In this document: one piece after another, positions 46,082 through 57,441 of the stretch | How positions within the stretch are numbered: the stretch's first letter is position 1 | How the letters are laid out: each line of letters begins with the position of its first letter | DNA from: an uncultured Alphaproteobacteria bacterium | Lineage (GTDB): Bacteria; Pseudomonadota; Alphaproteobacteria; HIMB59 | Assembly (NCBI GenBank): GCA_902613845.1 | Contig: CACMIW010000001.1 | Span: 62,001-126,000 of the forward strand | Direction of reading: 5' to 3' | Length of the DNA stretch: 64,000 nucleotides | Notes under the pieces: generated by a model | What the model was told of the DNA's origin: nothing | Seen by the model: the letters and a program-made list of their open reading frames with translations, nothing else | The model's database searches: none | Program-made: the position numbers and the translations under genes

Positions 46082-46496
46082 CACTACCCCTCTCGCTTTC
46101 ACTTAAATCACTTACTAGTTCAAAATTAACCTTCTCATATTTTGACACAACCATTTGTGCAATCCTCATTTTATCTTCAATTTCAAACATTTTTGATCCA
46201 TGATTTATTAAAATCACTTTTATTTCCCCTCGATAGTCAGCATCTATAGTTCCTGGGCTGTTAAGAACAGTAATAAAGTTTTTCACAGCCAGTCCACTTC
46301 GAGGTCTAATTTGAACCTCTAATCCATTTGGAATTTCGAAAAATAATCCAGTTCCAATTAGTTTTGTTTCTTTTGGTAGTATGCTAACTTTTCCATTAGG
46401 CAAGAATGCTCTTATATCCATTCCTGCACTAGATGATGTCTCATAAGTTGGAAGGATAACGTTATCATTTATTTTTTTTACTTTTATACAAACCAC
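46053..46496 (-). CDS. dut: dUTP diphosphatase
   Basis: This 147-residue trimeric dUTPase has all five motifs: AGMDIRAF, RPRSGLAVK, GTIDADYRGEI, RIAQMVV and the C-terminal GSGGFGSTG. It prevents uracil incorporation and makes dUMP for thymidylate. It starts with GTG one base after the coaB stop, and its end overlaps the E1-like gene. Neighbour coaBC-dut is the common proteobacterial order. Confidence 0.97.
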   Translation of the reverse strand: MVCIKVKKINDNVILPTYETSSSAGMDIRAFLPNGKVSILPKETKLIGTGLFFEIPNGLEVQIRPRSGLAVKNFITVLNSPGTIDADYRGEIKVILINHGSKMFEIEDKMRIAQMVVSKYEKVNFELVSDLSESERGSGGFGSTGTK

Positions 46497-46497
46497 T

Positions 46498-47136
46498 CTA
46501 ACTCTCTCTATTAATAATGTATTTTACAATTTTATTTGCAAAGGTTGTTTTACTTACATTTCCTAAATTTAAAAAGTCACCTGACCTTCCAATTAAAATA
46601 CCATTATTGTATTTTGAATTAAAAATTTTATTTTCCGCTGTTGGAAAGTTTAAAACTAGATAATCACAATTTTTGGAAAGCAATTTTTTTTTTGCATTTT
46701 GAAATACATCATTTGTTTCATAAGCAAATCCGACTGTAATCTTAGGTTTATATTTCCCAAATGACATTGATCTTAAAATATCAGGGTTATTAATTAATTT
46801 TAAAGACATTCCATTTTTTTTCTTAATTTTCAGTTTATTATATTTTTTAGCTTTATAATCACTAACCGCAGCATTAAAAATTCCTAAGTCGATAGACTTA
46901 TATTTTTTTGCTTCTTTTAACATTTCATCTGCTGTAGGAGTGAAGATAAACTTAACATTTTTTGAAACTATTTGTTTTGTTTGAAGATATCCATGTAAAC
47001 AAATAACTTTATAATTAAATTTTAATAGGCTTTTTATTAAAGCTATGCCTTGCCGACCTGATGACTCATTTGATATATATCTTACTGGATCTATATACTC
47101 TCGAGTGCACCCAATAGTTATTAATGCGTGTTTCAA
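46498..47136 (-). CDS. coaB: Phosphopantothenate-cysteine ligase (CoaB part, separate ORF)
   Basis: This 212-residue protein is the CoaB domain: ALITIGCTREYIDPVRYISNESSGRQG, FNAAVSDYKAK and the KIKKK...LINNPDIL segment. It ligates cysteine to phosphopantothenate. It is normally fused behind CoaC. Here the TTG at 47136 directly follows the coaC TAA, in the same reading frame, and the usual inter-domain linker is nearly absent. Either CoaB is translated separately by re-initiation or readthrough makes some fusion protein. Confidence 0.88.
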   Translation of the reverse strand: MKHALITIGCTREYIDPVRYISNESSGRQGIALIKSLLKFNYKVICLHGYLQTKQIVSKNVKFIFTPTADEMLKEAKKYKSIDLGIFNAAVSDYKAKKYNKLKIKKKNGMSLKLINNPDILRSMSFGKYKPKITVGFAYETNDVFQNAKKKLLSKNCDYLVLNFPTAENKIFNSKYNNGILIGRSGDFLNLGNVSKTTFANKIVKYIINRES

Positions 47137-47655
47137 TTACTTAAGTTGACTAATTATTTCACTAGGATTAACTAATCGACCACTACCATATTCACCACAA
47201 GCTAAAGATCCATCATCTGGGCCAATAAAATGATGACCAATTTTCCTTAAATAGTCCACATTGTCTTGAATAATTTGATTAGCCCACATTTCTTTATTCA
47301 TTGCAGGTGCAAAATATATAGGTTTGTTTGCAGCAATCATACATGTTAGAGCTAGGTCATCACAAAAACCTTTTGCAAATTTTGAAATTATATTAGCTGT
47401 CGCAGGGTAAACAATAATATGAGTATTATCTCGTGCTAATTTTATGTGACCAATTTTTTTTTCCATATCTAAATCAAAGAGCTCTGAATACACTGGCTTA
47501 TTGGAAATTGTTTCAAGTAGTAGTTTAGAAATAAACTCATAAGTGTTTTTTGTTGCAATAACTTCATATTCAATGGCTTTTTTTTGGCACTCACGAATTA
47601 GATCTAAAGATTTATAGCAGCCAACACTCCCCGTTATTATTATTAAAATTTTCAT
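47137..47655 (-). CDS. coaC: Phosphopantothenoylcysteine decarboxylase (CoaC part, separate ORF)
   Basis: This 172-residue flavoprotein has the FMN site ITGSVGCYKSLDL, the catalytic His in KIGHIKLARDNTHIIVYPATANIISK, the PAMNKEMW substrate clamp and the flexible-flap Cys in SLACGEYGSGRL. It decarboxylates phosphopantothenoylcysteine on the way to coenzyme A. It ends at an in-frame TAA immediately before coaB. It overlaps ubiE by 4 bases. Confidence 0.92.
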   Translation of the reverse strand: MKILIIITGSVGCYKSLDLIRECQKKAIEYEVIATKNTYEFISKLLLETISNKPVYSELFDLDMEKKIGHIKLARDNTHIIVYPATANIISKFAKGFCDDLALTCMIAANKPIYFAPAMNKEMWANQIIQDNVDYLRKIGHHFIGPDDGSLACGEYGSGRLVNPSEIISQLK

Positions 47656-48353
47656 TTTTTCTGCACTATATATATGCTGTTAGCTCCAGAAATGAAATCA
47701 ATAGTTTTAATATGAGAAAAACCTGTATTTATCAGTTCTTTAAGAAGGTTATTTTGATTAGGAAAAGAAATAATACTGTCAGCTAAGTATTTATAACTAT
47801 GTCTATCATTGGAGATAATGCTACCGGTAAAAGGTAAAACATATTTTAAAAATTTTTTGTATGGATTTTTTAATAAATCTCTTTTTGGAATACCAAATTC
47901 CATAATAAAAAAATAACCATTTTTTTTTAGACATCTATAAATCTCAGAAAAACCATTTTTTCGTTTTTTAAAATTTCTTACACCATAAGTACATGTTATA
48001 ATTTGAAAAAAATTTTTCTTATACGGCAAATTTTCTGCATAACCAACTTCGTAATTAATTATTTTAAAACTATTTTTTTTTCTAGATATATTATGCATTT
48101 CAGAAACGGGGTCTAAAGCATAAAGATTTTTTGAAATAGGAAGCAAATTAAAAATATCCCCACTGCCACTTGCAATGTCTAAAATTTTCTCATTGTCAGT
48201 ATGTTTTGATAATACAAGATCAACAAAATATTTTTTCCAAAGCCTATGTATACCAAAACTCATAATATCGTTCATTAAGTCATATTTTGCATGAGATACA
48301 TTTTCAAAAATATCTGTAATATTATAATGATTTGAATTATTTTTAGTTATCAT
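47652..48353 (-). CDS. ubiE: UbiE/MenG-type quinone methyltransferase
   Basis: This protein of about 233 residues has FENVSHAKYDLMNDIMSFGIHRLWKKYFV, the SAM site ILDIASGSGDIF, ITCTYGVRNFKKRKNGFSEIYRCLKKNG and YKYLADSIISFPNQ, all UbiE features. It C-methylates the ubiquinone ring. ATG at 48353 is chosen because homology begins here; an upstream ATG at 48431 would run antisense into mutM. The start codon overlaps that of mutM in the palindrome CATG. Confidence 0.93.
   Translation of the reverse strand: MITKNNSNHYNITDIFENVSHAKYDLMNDIMSFGIHRLWKKYFVDLVLSKHTDNEKILDIASGSGDIFNLLPISKNLYALDPVSEMHNISRKKNSFKIINYEVGYAENLPYKKNFFQIITCTYGVRNFKKRKNGFSEIYRCLKKNGYFFIMEFGIPKRDLLKNPYKKFLKYVLPFTGSIISNDRHSYKYLADSIISFPNQNNLLKELINTGFSHIKTIDFISGANSIYIVQKK
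48302..48328 (+). promoter_or_regulatory. Candidate mutM promoter inside ubiE
   Basis: TTTTCA (48301-48306) and a perfect TATAAT (48323-48328) are separated by 16 bases, 23 bases before the mutM ATG. The overlap of the two start codons means any mutM promoter must lie within ubiE, which fits. The -35 matches four of six consensus bases. Confidence 0.4.
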
Positions 48354-49170
48354 GCCTGAATTACCTGAAGTAGAAACCACAATAAGATATTTAAAGTCAA
48401 AAGTTAAAGGAAAAAAAATTATTTCTATCAATAGGTCACAAAAAAAACTAAGGAAAAATTTAAACTTTAAAGATCTTGAGCAAATATCTCAGAAAAAAAT
48501 CATATCCGTTGAACGTTTTGCAAAATACATAATCATAGGATTAGAAAATGATAATTACGTAATTATTCATTTGGGAATGAGCGGTCGATTAAAGTTTTAT
48601 TTAAACGAGAATTATAAAAAAGAAAAACATGATCATGTTGTTCTACAATTTAACGAATTTAAAATTATTTTTAATGATCCTCGTAGGTTTGGCATGTTTT
48701 TTAGACTTAAAGATTCTAAAGAAGTTAAATTTTTTTTTAATAAATATGGCACTGACTTACTGGTCAACAAAGTTAATTTAAATAAGATATACAATGTACT
48801 TATAAAGAAAAAAATTTCTTTGAAACAAGCTCTCCTAGATCAAAGTTTAATAGTGGGTATTGGAAACATATACGCTAACGAGGCTCTTTTTCACTCAAGG
48901 TTAAATCCTCAAAGACTTACACACACACTTAAAAAAGCTGAAATATCTAAGTTATTAAGCTCTTGTAAATTTGTATTAAAATTATCTTTAAAAAATGGTG
49001 GCTCTTCAATAAATGATTATAAATCCCCAGATGGAACCCTCGGAAGTTTTCAAAGTTTATTTAAGGTTTATCAAAAGAAACATGTTATATACAAAAAAAA
49101 GACCTACAAGATAAAAAAAATCATCCAAAATGGGCGTTCAACTTTTTTTTCACCTGCTTTACAAAAATAA
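48352..49170 (+). CDS. mutM: Formamidopyrimidine-DNA glycosylase, zincless form
   Basis: This 272-residue repair enzyme has catalytic Pro2 and Glu3 (PELPEVE), Lys58 in RFAKYI, IIHLGMSGRL, DPRRFGM and the helix-two-turn-helix QSLIVGIGNIYANEALF. The usual C-terminal zinc finger (C-x2-C ... C-x2-C-Q) is replaced by VIYKKKTY ... FFSPALQK with no Cys, although the hairpin Arg262 in NGRSTFF is kept. It removes 8-oxoguanine. Such zinc-free Fpg folds are known in plants and NEIL1, so activity is still likely. Confidence 0.93.
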   Translation: MPELPEVETTIRYLKSKVKGKKIISINRSQKKLRKNLNFKDLEQISQKKIISVERFAKYIIIGLENDNYVIIHLGMSGRLKFYLNENYKKEKHDHVVLQFNEFKIIFNDPRRFGMFFRLKDSKEVKFFFNKYGTDLLVNKVNLNKIYNVLIKKKISLKQALLDQSLIVGIGNIYANEALFHSRLNPQRLTHTLKKAEISKLLSSCKFVLKLSLKNGGSSINDYKSPDGTLGSFQSLFKVYQKKHVIYKKKTYKIKKIIQNGRSTFFSPALQK

Positions 49171-49175
49171 AAAAA

Positions 49176-49184
49176 TGTGTATAA
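49176..49184 (-). other. Single consensus DnaA box between mutM and rpsT
   Basis: TGTGTATAA is the reverse complement of TTATACACA, an exact match to TTATNCACA. It lies in the 59-base mutM-rpsT gap, about 420 bases before dnaA. One box is too little to define an origin, but it could mediate DnaA autoregulation or belong to an origin extending over the T-rich dnaA leader. Confidence 0.4.
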
Positions 49185-49229
49185 GTTATTAACGCTTTTA
49201 GACGAACAACCTGTTAATAATATTTTTAT

Positions 49230-49496
49230 ATGCCACAACATAAATCAGCAAAAAAAAGACTTCGACAGTCTGATAGAAAAAAAACAGTTAACAAAGCTGT
49301 AAAATCAAATGTTTCAACCCAGCTAAAGGCAATTGATAAACTCATTAAAGATAAAAAGGTAGAGGAATCAATGGCGAAATTAAAAGTAGTTATGTCTGTA
49401 TTGCATAAATCTACTAAAAAGAAAATTATGCACCTCAATAAGGCATCTAGAACTATCTCAAAACTACAAAAAGATATAACCGCAATTTCAAAATAA
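49230..49496 (+). CDS. rpsT: 30S ribosomal protein S20
   Basis: This 88-residue basic protein has PQHKSAKKRLRQSDRK at the N-terminus and KKIMHLNKASRTISKL at the end, both typical of S20, which binds 16S rRNA early in assembly. No Shine-Dalgarno precedes the ATG. TAATAT at 49218-49223 lies only six bases before it, so the mRNA may be leaderless. Order mutM-rpsT-dnaA is common in alphaproteobacteria. Confidence 0.96.
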   Translation: MPQHKSAKKRLRQSDRKKTVNKAVKSNVSTQLKAIDKLIKDKKVEESMAKLKVVMSVLHKSTKKKIMHLNKASRTISKLQKDITAISK

Positions 49497-49602
49497 TTTT
49501 TTTTTTCAAGTTATTTTTTTTAAAAAAAACATTTTTTTTTATTCCTCTTTTTTAACTTTTCATGCTTAAATAGCACATCTTTTAGAGGAAGGAATTAAGT
49601 TA
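49497..49602. other. AT-homopolymer-rich dnaA upstream spacer
   Basis: The 106 bases between rpsT and dnaA contain long T runs and an A run, followed by CTTTTCATGCTTAAATAGCACATC and a strong AGAGGAAGGA Shine-Dalgarno. I see no DnaA box, no clear hairpin and no gene in it. It may hold the dnaA promoter and could be easily melted DNA. Confidence 0.5.
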
Positions 49603-50970
49603 GTGGAAGACGAACAGCATCAAGGTGGCATAGATGTGTCTTGGTCTAAGATCACATCTGAACTAAAAAAATCACTTGATAAAGATACCTTCCAAAATTG
49701 GATTAAGCCAATCTATTTCGAGTCACATATCGATACTTCTCTCACCCTTTCAGTCCCAACGAGATTTCTTCGTGATTGGATAATCAAAAATTATGCTTCT
49801 GTTATCAAAAAAGCTTATATGGACCAAGGTCATAGTATCGATAAATTAGCTATACTCGTTAAAGAGAATAATAATCGAATTATTCCTGGCACAGAAGTCA
49901 TCTATGAAGATAAAGACGACGAGGAAGATACATATTATGATGATATTTCTGCACCGTTAGATCCAAAATTTACTTTTGATAATTTTATTGTTGGTAAACC
50001 CAACGAGTTAGCATACGCAGCAGCTCAACGTGTAGCACAATCGGAAGTTGTAAGCTTTAACCCATTATTTTTATATGGAGGTGTTGGGTTAGGAAAAACA
50101 CATTTAATGCATGCAGTTGCCTGGAATATTAAAAAAAGAAATCCCAAAAAAAATGTTGTTTATTTAACTGCTGAAAAATTTATGTACCAGTTTATTAAAG
50201 CTCTTAGATTTAAAAATATTATGAGTTTTAAAGAACAATTCAGATCAGTAGATGTTCTAATGATTGATGATGTGCAATTTATTATTGGTAAAGATAACAC
50301 ACAGGAAGAATTCTTTCATACTTTCAATACTTTAATCGACAAAAAAAGACAAATAATTATTTCAGCTGATAAATCTCCTGCTGATCTTGATGGATTAGAG
50401 GACAGATTGAAGTCCAGATTAGGCTGGGGACTAGTAGCGGATATACATCCCCTAACTTATGAATTACGATTAGGTATTCTGCAGGCTAAAGCTGAACAAA
50501 AATCACTTAATTTAAAACAAGAAGTAATGGAATTTTTAGCAAATAAGATCACAAATAATGTTAGAGAAATGGAAGGCGCCTTGAATAGATTAGCAGTTCA
50601 TGCTTCAATTCAGGAATCAGAAATATCTGTTGACCTGGTAAAAGATGTTTTAAAAGATTTACTGAGGACAAATTCAAGAAAAATTACAATTGACGAAATT
50701 CAAAAGAAAGTTGTTGAGCACTACAATATTAAACTTTCTGATATGCATTCACCAAGAAGATCAAGGTCTGTGGCGCGCCCAAGACAAGTTGCAATGTATT
50801 TAGCAAAATCAATCACCACAAGATCTTTACCTGAAATTGGTAGAAAATTTGGTGGCAGAGATCATACCACTGTTATTCATGCTATTAAAACTATCGAAGA
50901 AATTATGGTCAATGATCCTAACCTAGCAGAAGATATTGAACTTTTGACTAGAATATTGCAAACTTCTTAA
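49603..50970 (+). CDS. dnaA: Chromosomal replication initiator DnaA
   Basis: This 455-residue AAA+ protein has the N-terminal helicase-loading domain (LKKSLDKDTFQNWIKPIYFE), Walker A GGVGLGKTHLMHA, Walker B VLMIDDVQF and arginine-finger region. It also has the DNA-binding signature GRKFGGRDHTTVIHA. It starts with GTG at 49603. It is followed with no gap by dnaN. Confidence 0.98.
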   Translation: MEDEQHQGGIDVSWSKITSELKKSLDKDTFQNWIKPIYFESHIDTSLTLSVPTRFLRDWIIKNYASVIKKAYMDQGHSIDKLAILVKENNNRIIPGTEVIYEDKDDEEDTYYDDISAPLDPKFTFDNFIVGKPNELAYAAAQRVAQSEVVSFNPLFLYGGVGLGKTHLMHAVAWNIKKRNPKKNVVYLTAEKFMYQFIKALRFKNIMSFKEQFRSVDVLMIDDVQFIIGKDNTQEEFFHTFNTLIDKKRQIIISADKSPADLDGLEDRLKSRLGWGLVADIHPLTYELRLGILQAKAEQKSLNLKQEVMEFLANKITNNVREMEGALNRLAVHASIQESEISVDLVKDVLKDLLRTNSRKITIDEIQKKVVEHYNIKLSDMHSPRRSRSVARPRQVAMYLAKSITTRSLPEIGRKFGGRDHTTVIHAIKTIEEIMVNDPNLAEDIELLTRILQTS

Positions 50971-52080
50971 ATGGATTTTAGAGTAAGTCGAGAGGCTTTT
51001 TTAAGAGTCTTAACTCACGTTAGTTCTATTGTTGACAGTAGATCTACAATTCCAATTCTTTCTAACATCTATATAAAATGTGATAATAACCAAATAGAAA
51101 TTAGATCGACAGATATGGATATATCCATCAGAGAATTCGTATCAACCGACTCTTCAAAAAATGGCGAAGCAACTGTAAATTCAAGAATTTTAACTGATAT
51201 AATTCGCAAGACAAAAAAAAACTCTATTGTAAAATGTAAATTAGAGGGAAATAGATTAATAATAAATTCTGATAACTCAGTCTTTGAGTTAAATGCATTA
51301 ACTGCAGATGAATTCCCAAAATTTGTTCCATTAGAACAAACAAACTCATTCGAACTAACAATCTCTCAGATTAAAAGGCTTTTTAATAAAACCAAATTTG
51401 CAATATCTGCAGAAGAGACGAGATACTACCTTAACGGTATATACTTCCATACTGTTACTAACGGACCAAAGTCAACTTTGAGGTGTGTTGCTACTGACGG
51501 CCACAGACTTGCTAAAACAGAGCTAGATTTAACAAATGTCATAAATATACCTGGAATTATACTCCCAAGAAAATTTATACTTCAATTAGACCGCATTTTA
51601 GGTGATTTTGAAGGTAAGGTTAAAATTATATGTACTGATACACAAGTGAGTCTAGAAGCAGATAATTTCATTATAATAAGTAAACTAATAGATGGAACAT
51701 TTCCAGATTATGAAAAAGTTATACCTGTATCCAATGACAAATTATTACAAGTTGAGGCAGAGCCTTTTTTTAATGCCATTGATAGGGTTTCAACTGTTAA
51801 TCAAGACAAAACACCAACAGTTAAGTTACAATTTGAAAATAATAGTATTAAGATAATGGCTACAAGCACCGATAGTAACAAAGGCGATGAAGAGGTTGCA
51901 GCAAATTATGCTGCCGATGGTCTTGAAATACTTTTTAATTCAAAATATATATTGGATTTACAAGATGTTGTTGAGGGAGATACTTTGATTTTAGAGTTAC
52001 TAAATCAATCATCACCAGTAATAGTAAAGGACCCCAAAGACACAACAAGTTTATTTATTTTAATGCCTATGAGAGTTTAA
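50971..52080 (+). CDS. dnaN: DNA polymerase III beta sliding clamp
   Basis: This 369-residue clamp shows three tandem domains. Landmarks are IPILSNIYIKC in domain 1, YYLNGIYFHT and ATDGHRLAKTE in domain 2, and the C-terminal LFILMPMRV. It holds Pol III on DNA. It begins immediately after the dnaA stop and is followed directly by recF. Confidence 0.98.
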   Translation: MDFRVSREAFLRVLTHVSSIVDSRSTIPILSNIYIKCDNNQIEIRSTDMDISIREFVSTDSSKNGEATVNSRILTDIIRKTKKNSIVKCKLEGNRLIINSDNSVFELNALTADEFPKFVPLEQTNSFELTISQIKRLFNKTKFAISAEETRYYLNGIYFHTVTNGPKSTLRCVATDGHRLAKTELDLTNVINIPGIILPRKFILQLDRILGDFEGKVKIICTDTQVSLEADNFIIISKLIDGTFPDYEKVIPVSNDKLLQVEAEPFFNAIDRVSTVNQDKTPTVKLQFENNSIKIMATSTDSNKGDEEVAANYAADGLEILFNSKYILDLQDVVEGDTLILELLNQSSPVIVKDPKDTTSLFILMPMRV

Positions 52081-55616
<3,536 letters not shown>

Positions 55617-56861
55617 TTGAATAATCAAAAAAACTTTCTTTTTGTTAATTCATCAGATTTTTTAATTATACGCGCAATTGCTTTTGGAGGTCAGGCCGCT
55701 ACTTTATTTATAACACAGTATTTTTTCGAAATTTCTAAGACAGTAGCAATGAGCTCTTGGATAATAGCTTTTATCTTAATGGCTAGTATTCTCTTGGGAT
55801 TTTATTTAAATAAAGGAGATAAAATTATTTCTGAAAAACAAGTCTTCTTATTTTTATGTTTTGACATTGTTCAAATTTCAAGTTTGATTGCTTTAAACGG
55901 CGGACACACTAATCCTTTTATATTTATTATCTTAGCTCCAATTGCTATCGCAGCATCATATCTTACGATAGAAAGAATAATAATTATTCTAAGTTTAGCG
56001 TTAGTCTGTTTTGCTTTGATATTTAACTTTTATATTAATCTTCCTTTGTCTGTGCATCCTAATATTAATTTTACATACAGCTTAGCTATTATGATTTCTT
56101 TGTTTATAAGTAGTATTTTTTTAGTTTTTTATCTTTATTACTTTTCTTTAAATTACAAAAGCACTCAAAAGGCATATGAGTTAGCTAGTAAGCAACTTCA
56201 AAATGAAAAAGAGCTTTTAAAAGTCGGTGGTTTAGCAGCAGCAGCTGTTCATGAATTAGGCACACCATTAAATACTATAAACTTGATAGTAGATGATTTA
56301 AAAAAAGATCAAAAATTAAAAGATGATTATGGGAAAGATATTAAAACTCTATTATTAGAGTTAGACAGGTGTAAGGAAATACTAAAAGAGCTCTCAACAA
56401 ATCCAGAGTCAAAAGAACTCTCTTCTGAAATTACAAATATGTCATTAGATGCCTATGTGCAATCTTTATGTGATCAATTTTCAAATAACTATCGAGCTGT
56501 GAAATTAGATTATAGATCTGATGAAAATTCTAAAAATATTAACATTAAAATCACGCCCGAACTGAACATAGCAATGAATAATATTATAAAAAATGCCATA
56601 AGTTTTGCTTATAGACAAATATTAGTAATTTCAGAGACATCGAAAAATTCTTATTCCATTAAAATCAGAGATGATGGCCCTGGTTTTGATAAGAAGTTTA
56701 TAGCTAATTTTGGAAAACCATTCTATTCTAGCAGACCTGAAAAAGGGGTAAATATGGGCCTCGGCCTATTCATAACAAAACAAATGATTGAAAATCTAAA
56801 TGGTGAAATATTAGTACAAAGTAATGATGGAGCAGAAGTAACTTTAACATGGCGGATTTAG
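55617..56861 (+). CDS. regB: Redox-sensing histidine kinase RegB/PrrB
   Basis: This 414-residue kinase has about six membrane helices (residues 12-180) with the ubiquinone-sensing GGHTNPF. A dimerisation domain follows with phospho-His in AAAVHELGTPLNTINL, the redox-Cys region ELDRCKEIL and a HATPase domain (DDGPGFDKKF, MGLGLFITKQMI). RegB represses or activates energy-metabolism genes by redox state. It starts with TTG directly after gyrB and overlaps regA by 13 bases. Confidence 0.95.
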   Translation: MNNQKNFLFVNSSDFLIIRAIAFGGQAATLFITQYFFEISKTVAMSSWIIAFILMASILLGFYLNKGDKIISEKQVFLFLCFDIVQISSLIALNGGHTNPFIFIILAPIAIAASYLTIERIIIILSLALVCFALIFNFYINLPLSVHPNINFTYSLAIMISLFISSIFLVFYLYYFSLNYKSTQKAYELASKQLQNEKELLKVGGLAAAAVHELGTPLNTINLIVDDLKKDQKLKDDYGKDIKTLLLELDRCKEILKELSTNPESKELSSEITNMSLDAYVQSLCDQFSNNYRAVKLDYRSDENSKNINIKITPELNIAMNNIIKNAISFAYRQILVISETSKNSYSIKIRDDGPGFDKKFIANFGKPFYSSRPEKGVNMGLGLFITKQMIENLNGEILVQSNDGAEVTLTWRI

Positions 56862-57409
56862 AGCAAAATACACTAGTCAAAGATAAAACACTTTTTATTA
56901 TTGAGGATGATAAACCCTTTCGTGAGCGTTTAACTACCTCGTTCCAACGTAAAGATTTCACAGTCACAGCAGCAGCTTCGAAAAAAGAGGCTTTAGATGT
57001 TTTAGCTGGAAATAATTTTAATTATGCCATCGTTGATCTTCGTTTAGGAGATGGTTCGGGACTCGATGTGATTAAGGTGATTAAGGAGCAAAATCCAGAA
57101 TGTAGAACAGTAATGTTGACAAGTTATGGCAACATAGCTACAGCTGTATCCTCCGTTAAATTGGGTGCTGATGATTACTTAACTAAACCTGCAAACATAG
57201 ATGATATCGAAAAATCATTAATGTCTGCTACTGCTACATCCTTGCCCCCACCACCTGAGAATCCAATGTCTGCTGACAGAATAAGATGGGAACATATTCA
57301 AAGAGTTTTTACACAGTGTAACCGTAATGTATCTGAAACTGCTAGAAGACTAAAAATGCACAGAAGAACTCTACAAAGAATTTTAAATAAGCACGCCCCT
57401 AAAGAATAG
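56849..57409 (+). CDS. regA: Redox response regulator RegA/PrrA
   Basis: This 186-residue regulator has a receiver domain with D63 (AIVDLRLGDGSG), K in LTKPA, then the conserved PPPPENPMSADRIRWEHIQRVF linker. The Fis-type helix-turn-helix NVSETARRLKMHRRTLQRIL ends it. It is the partner of RegB; targets in other alphaproteobacteria include respiration, carbon fixation and photosynthesis genes. Whether it controls proteorhodopsin here is not known. Confidence 0.96.
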   Translation: MADLEQNTLVKDKTLFIIEDDKPFRERLTTSFQRKDFTVTAAASKKEALDVLAGNNFNYAIVDLRLGDGSGLDVIKVIKEQNPECRTVMLTSYGNIATAVSSVKLGADDYLTKPANIDDIEKSLMSATATSLPPPPENPMSADRIRWEHIQRVFTQCNRNVSETARRLKMHRRTLQRILNKHAPKE

Positions 57410-57441
57410 AAACTCACTACAATCTTTGTTATTCTGCTTAA

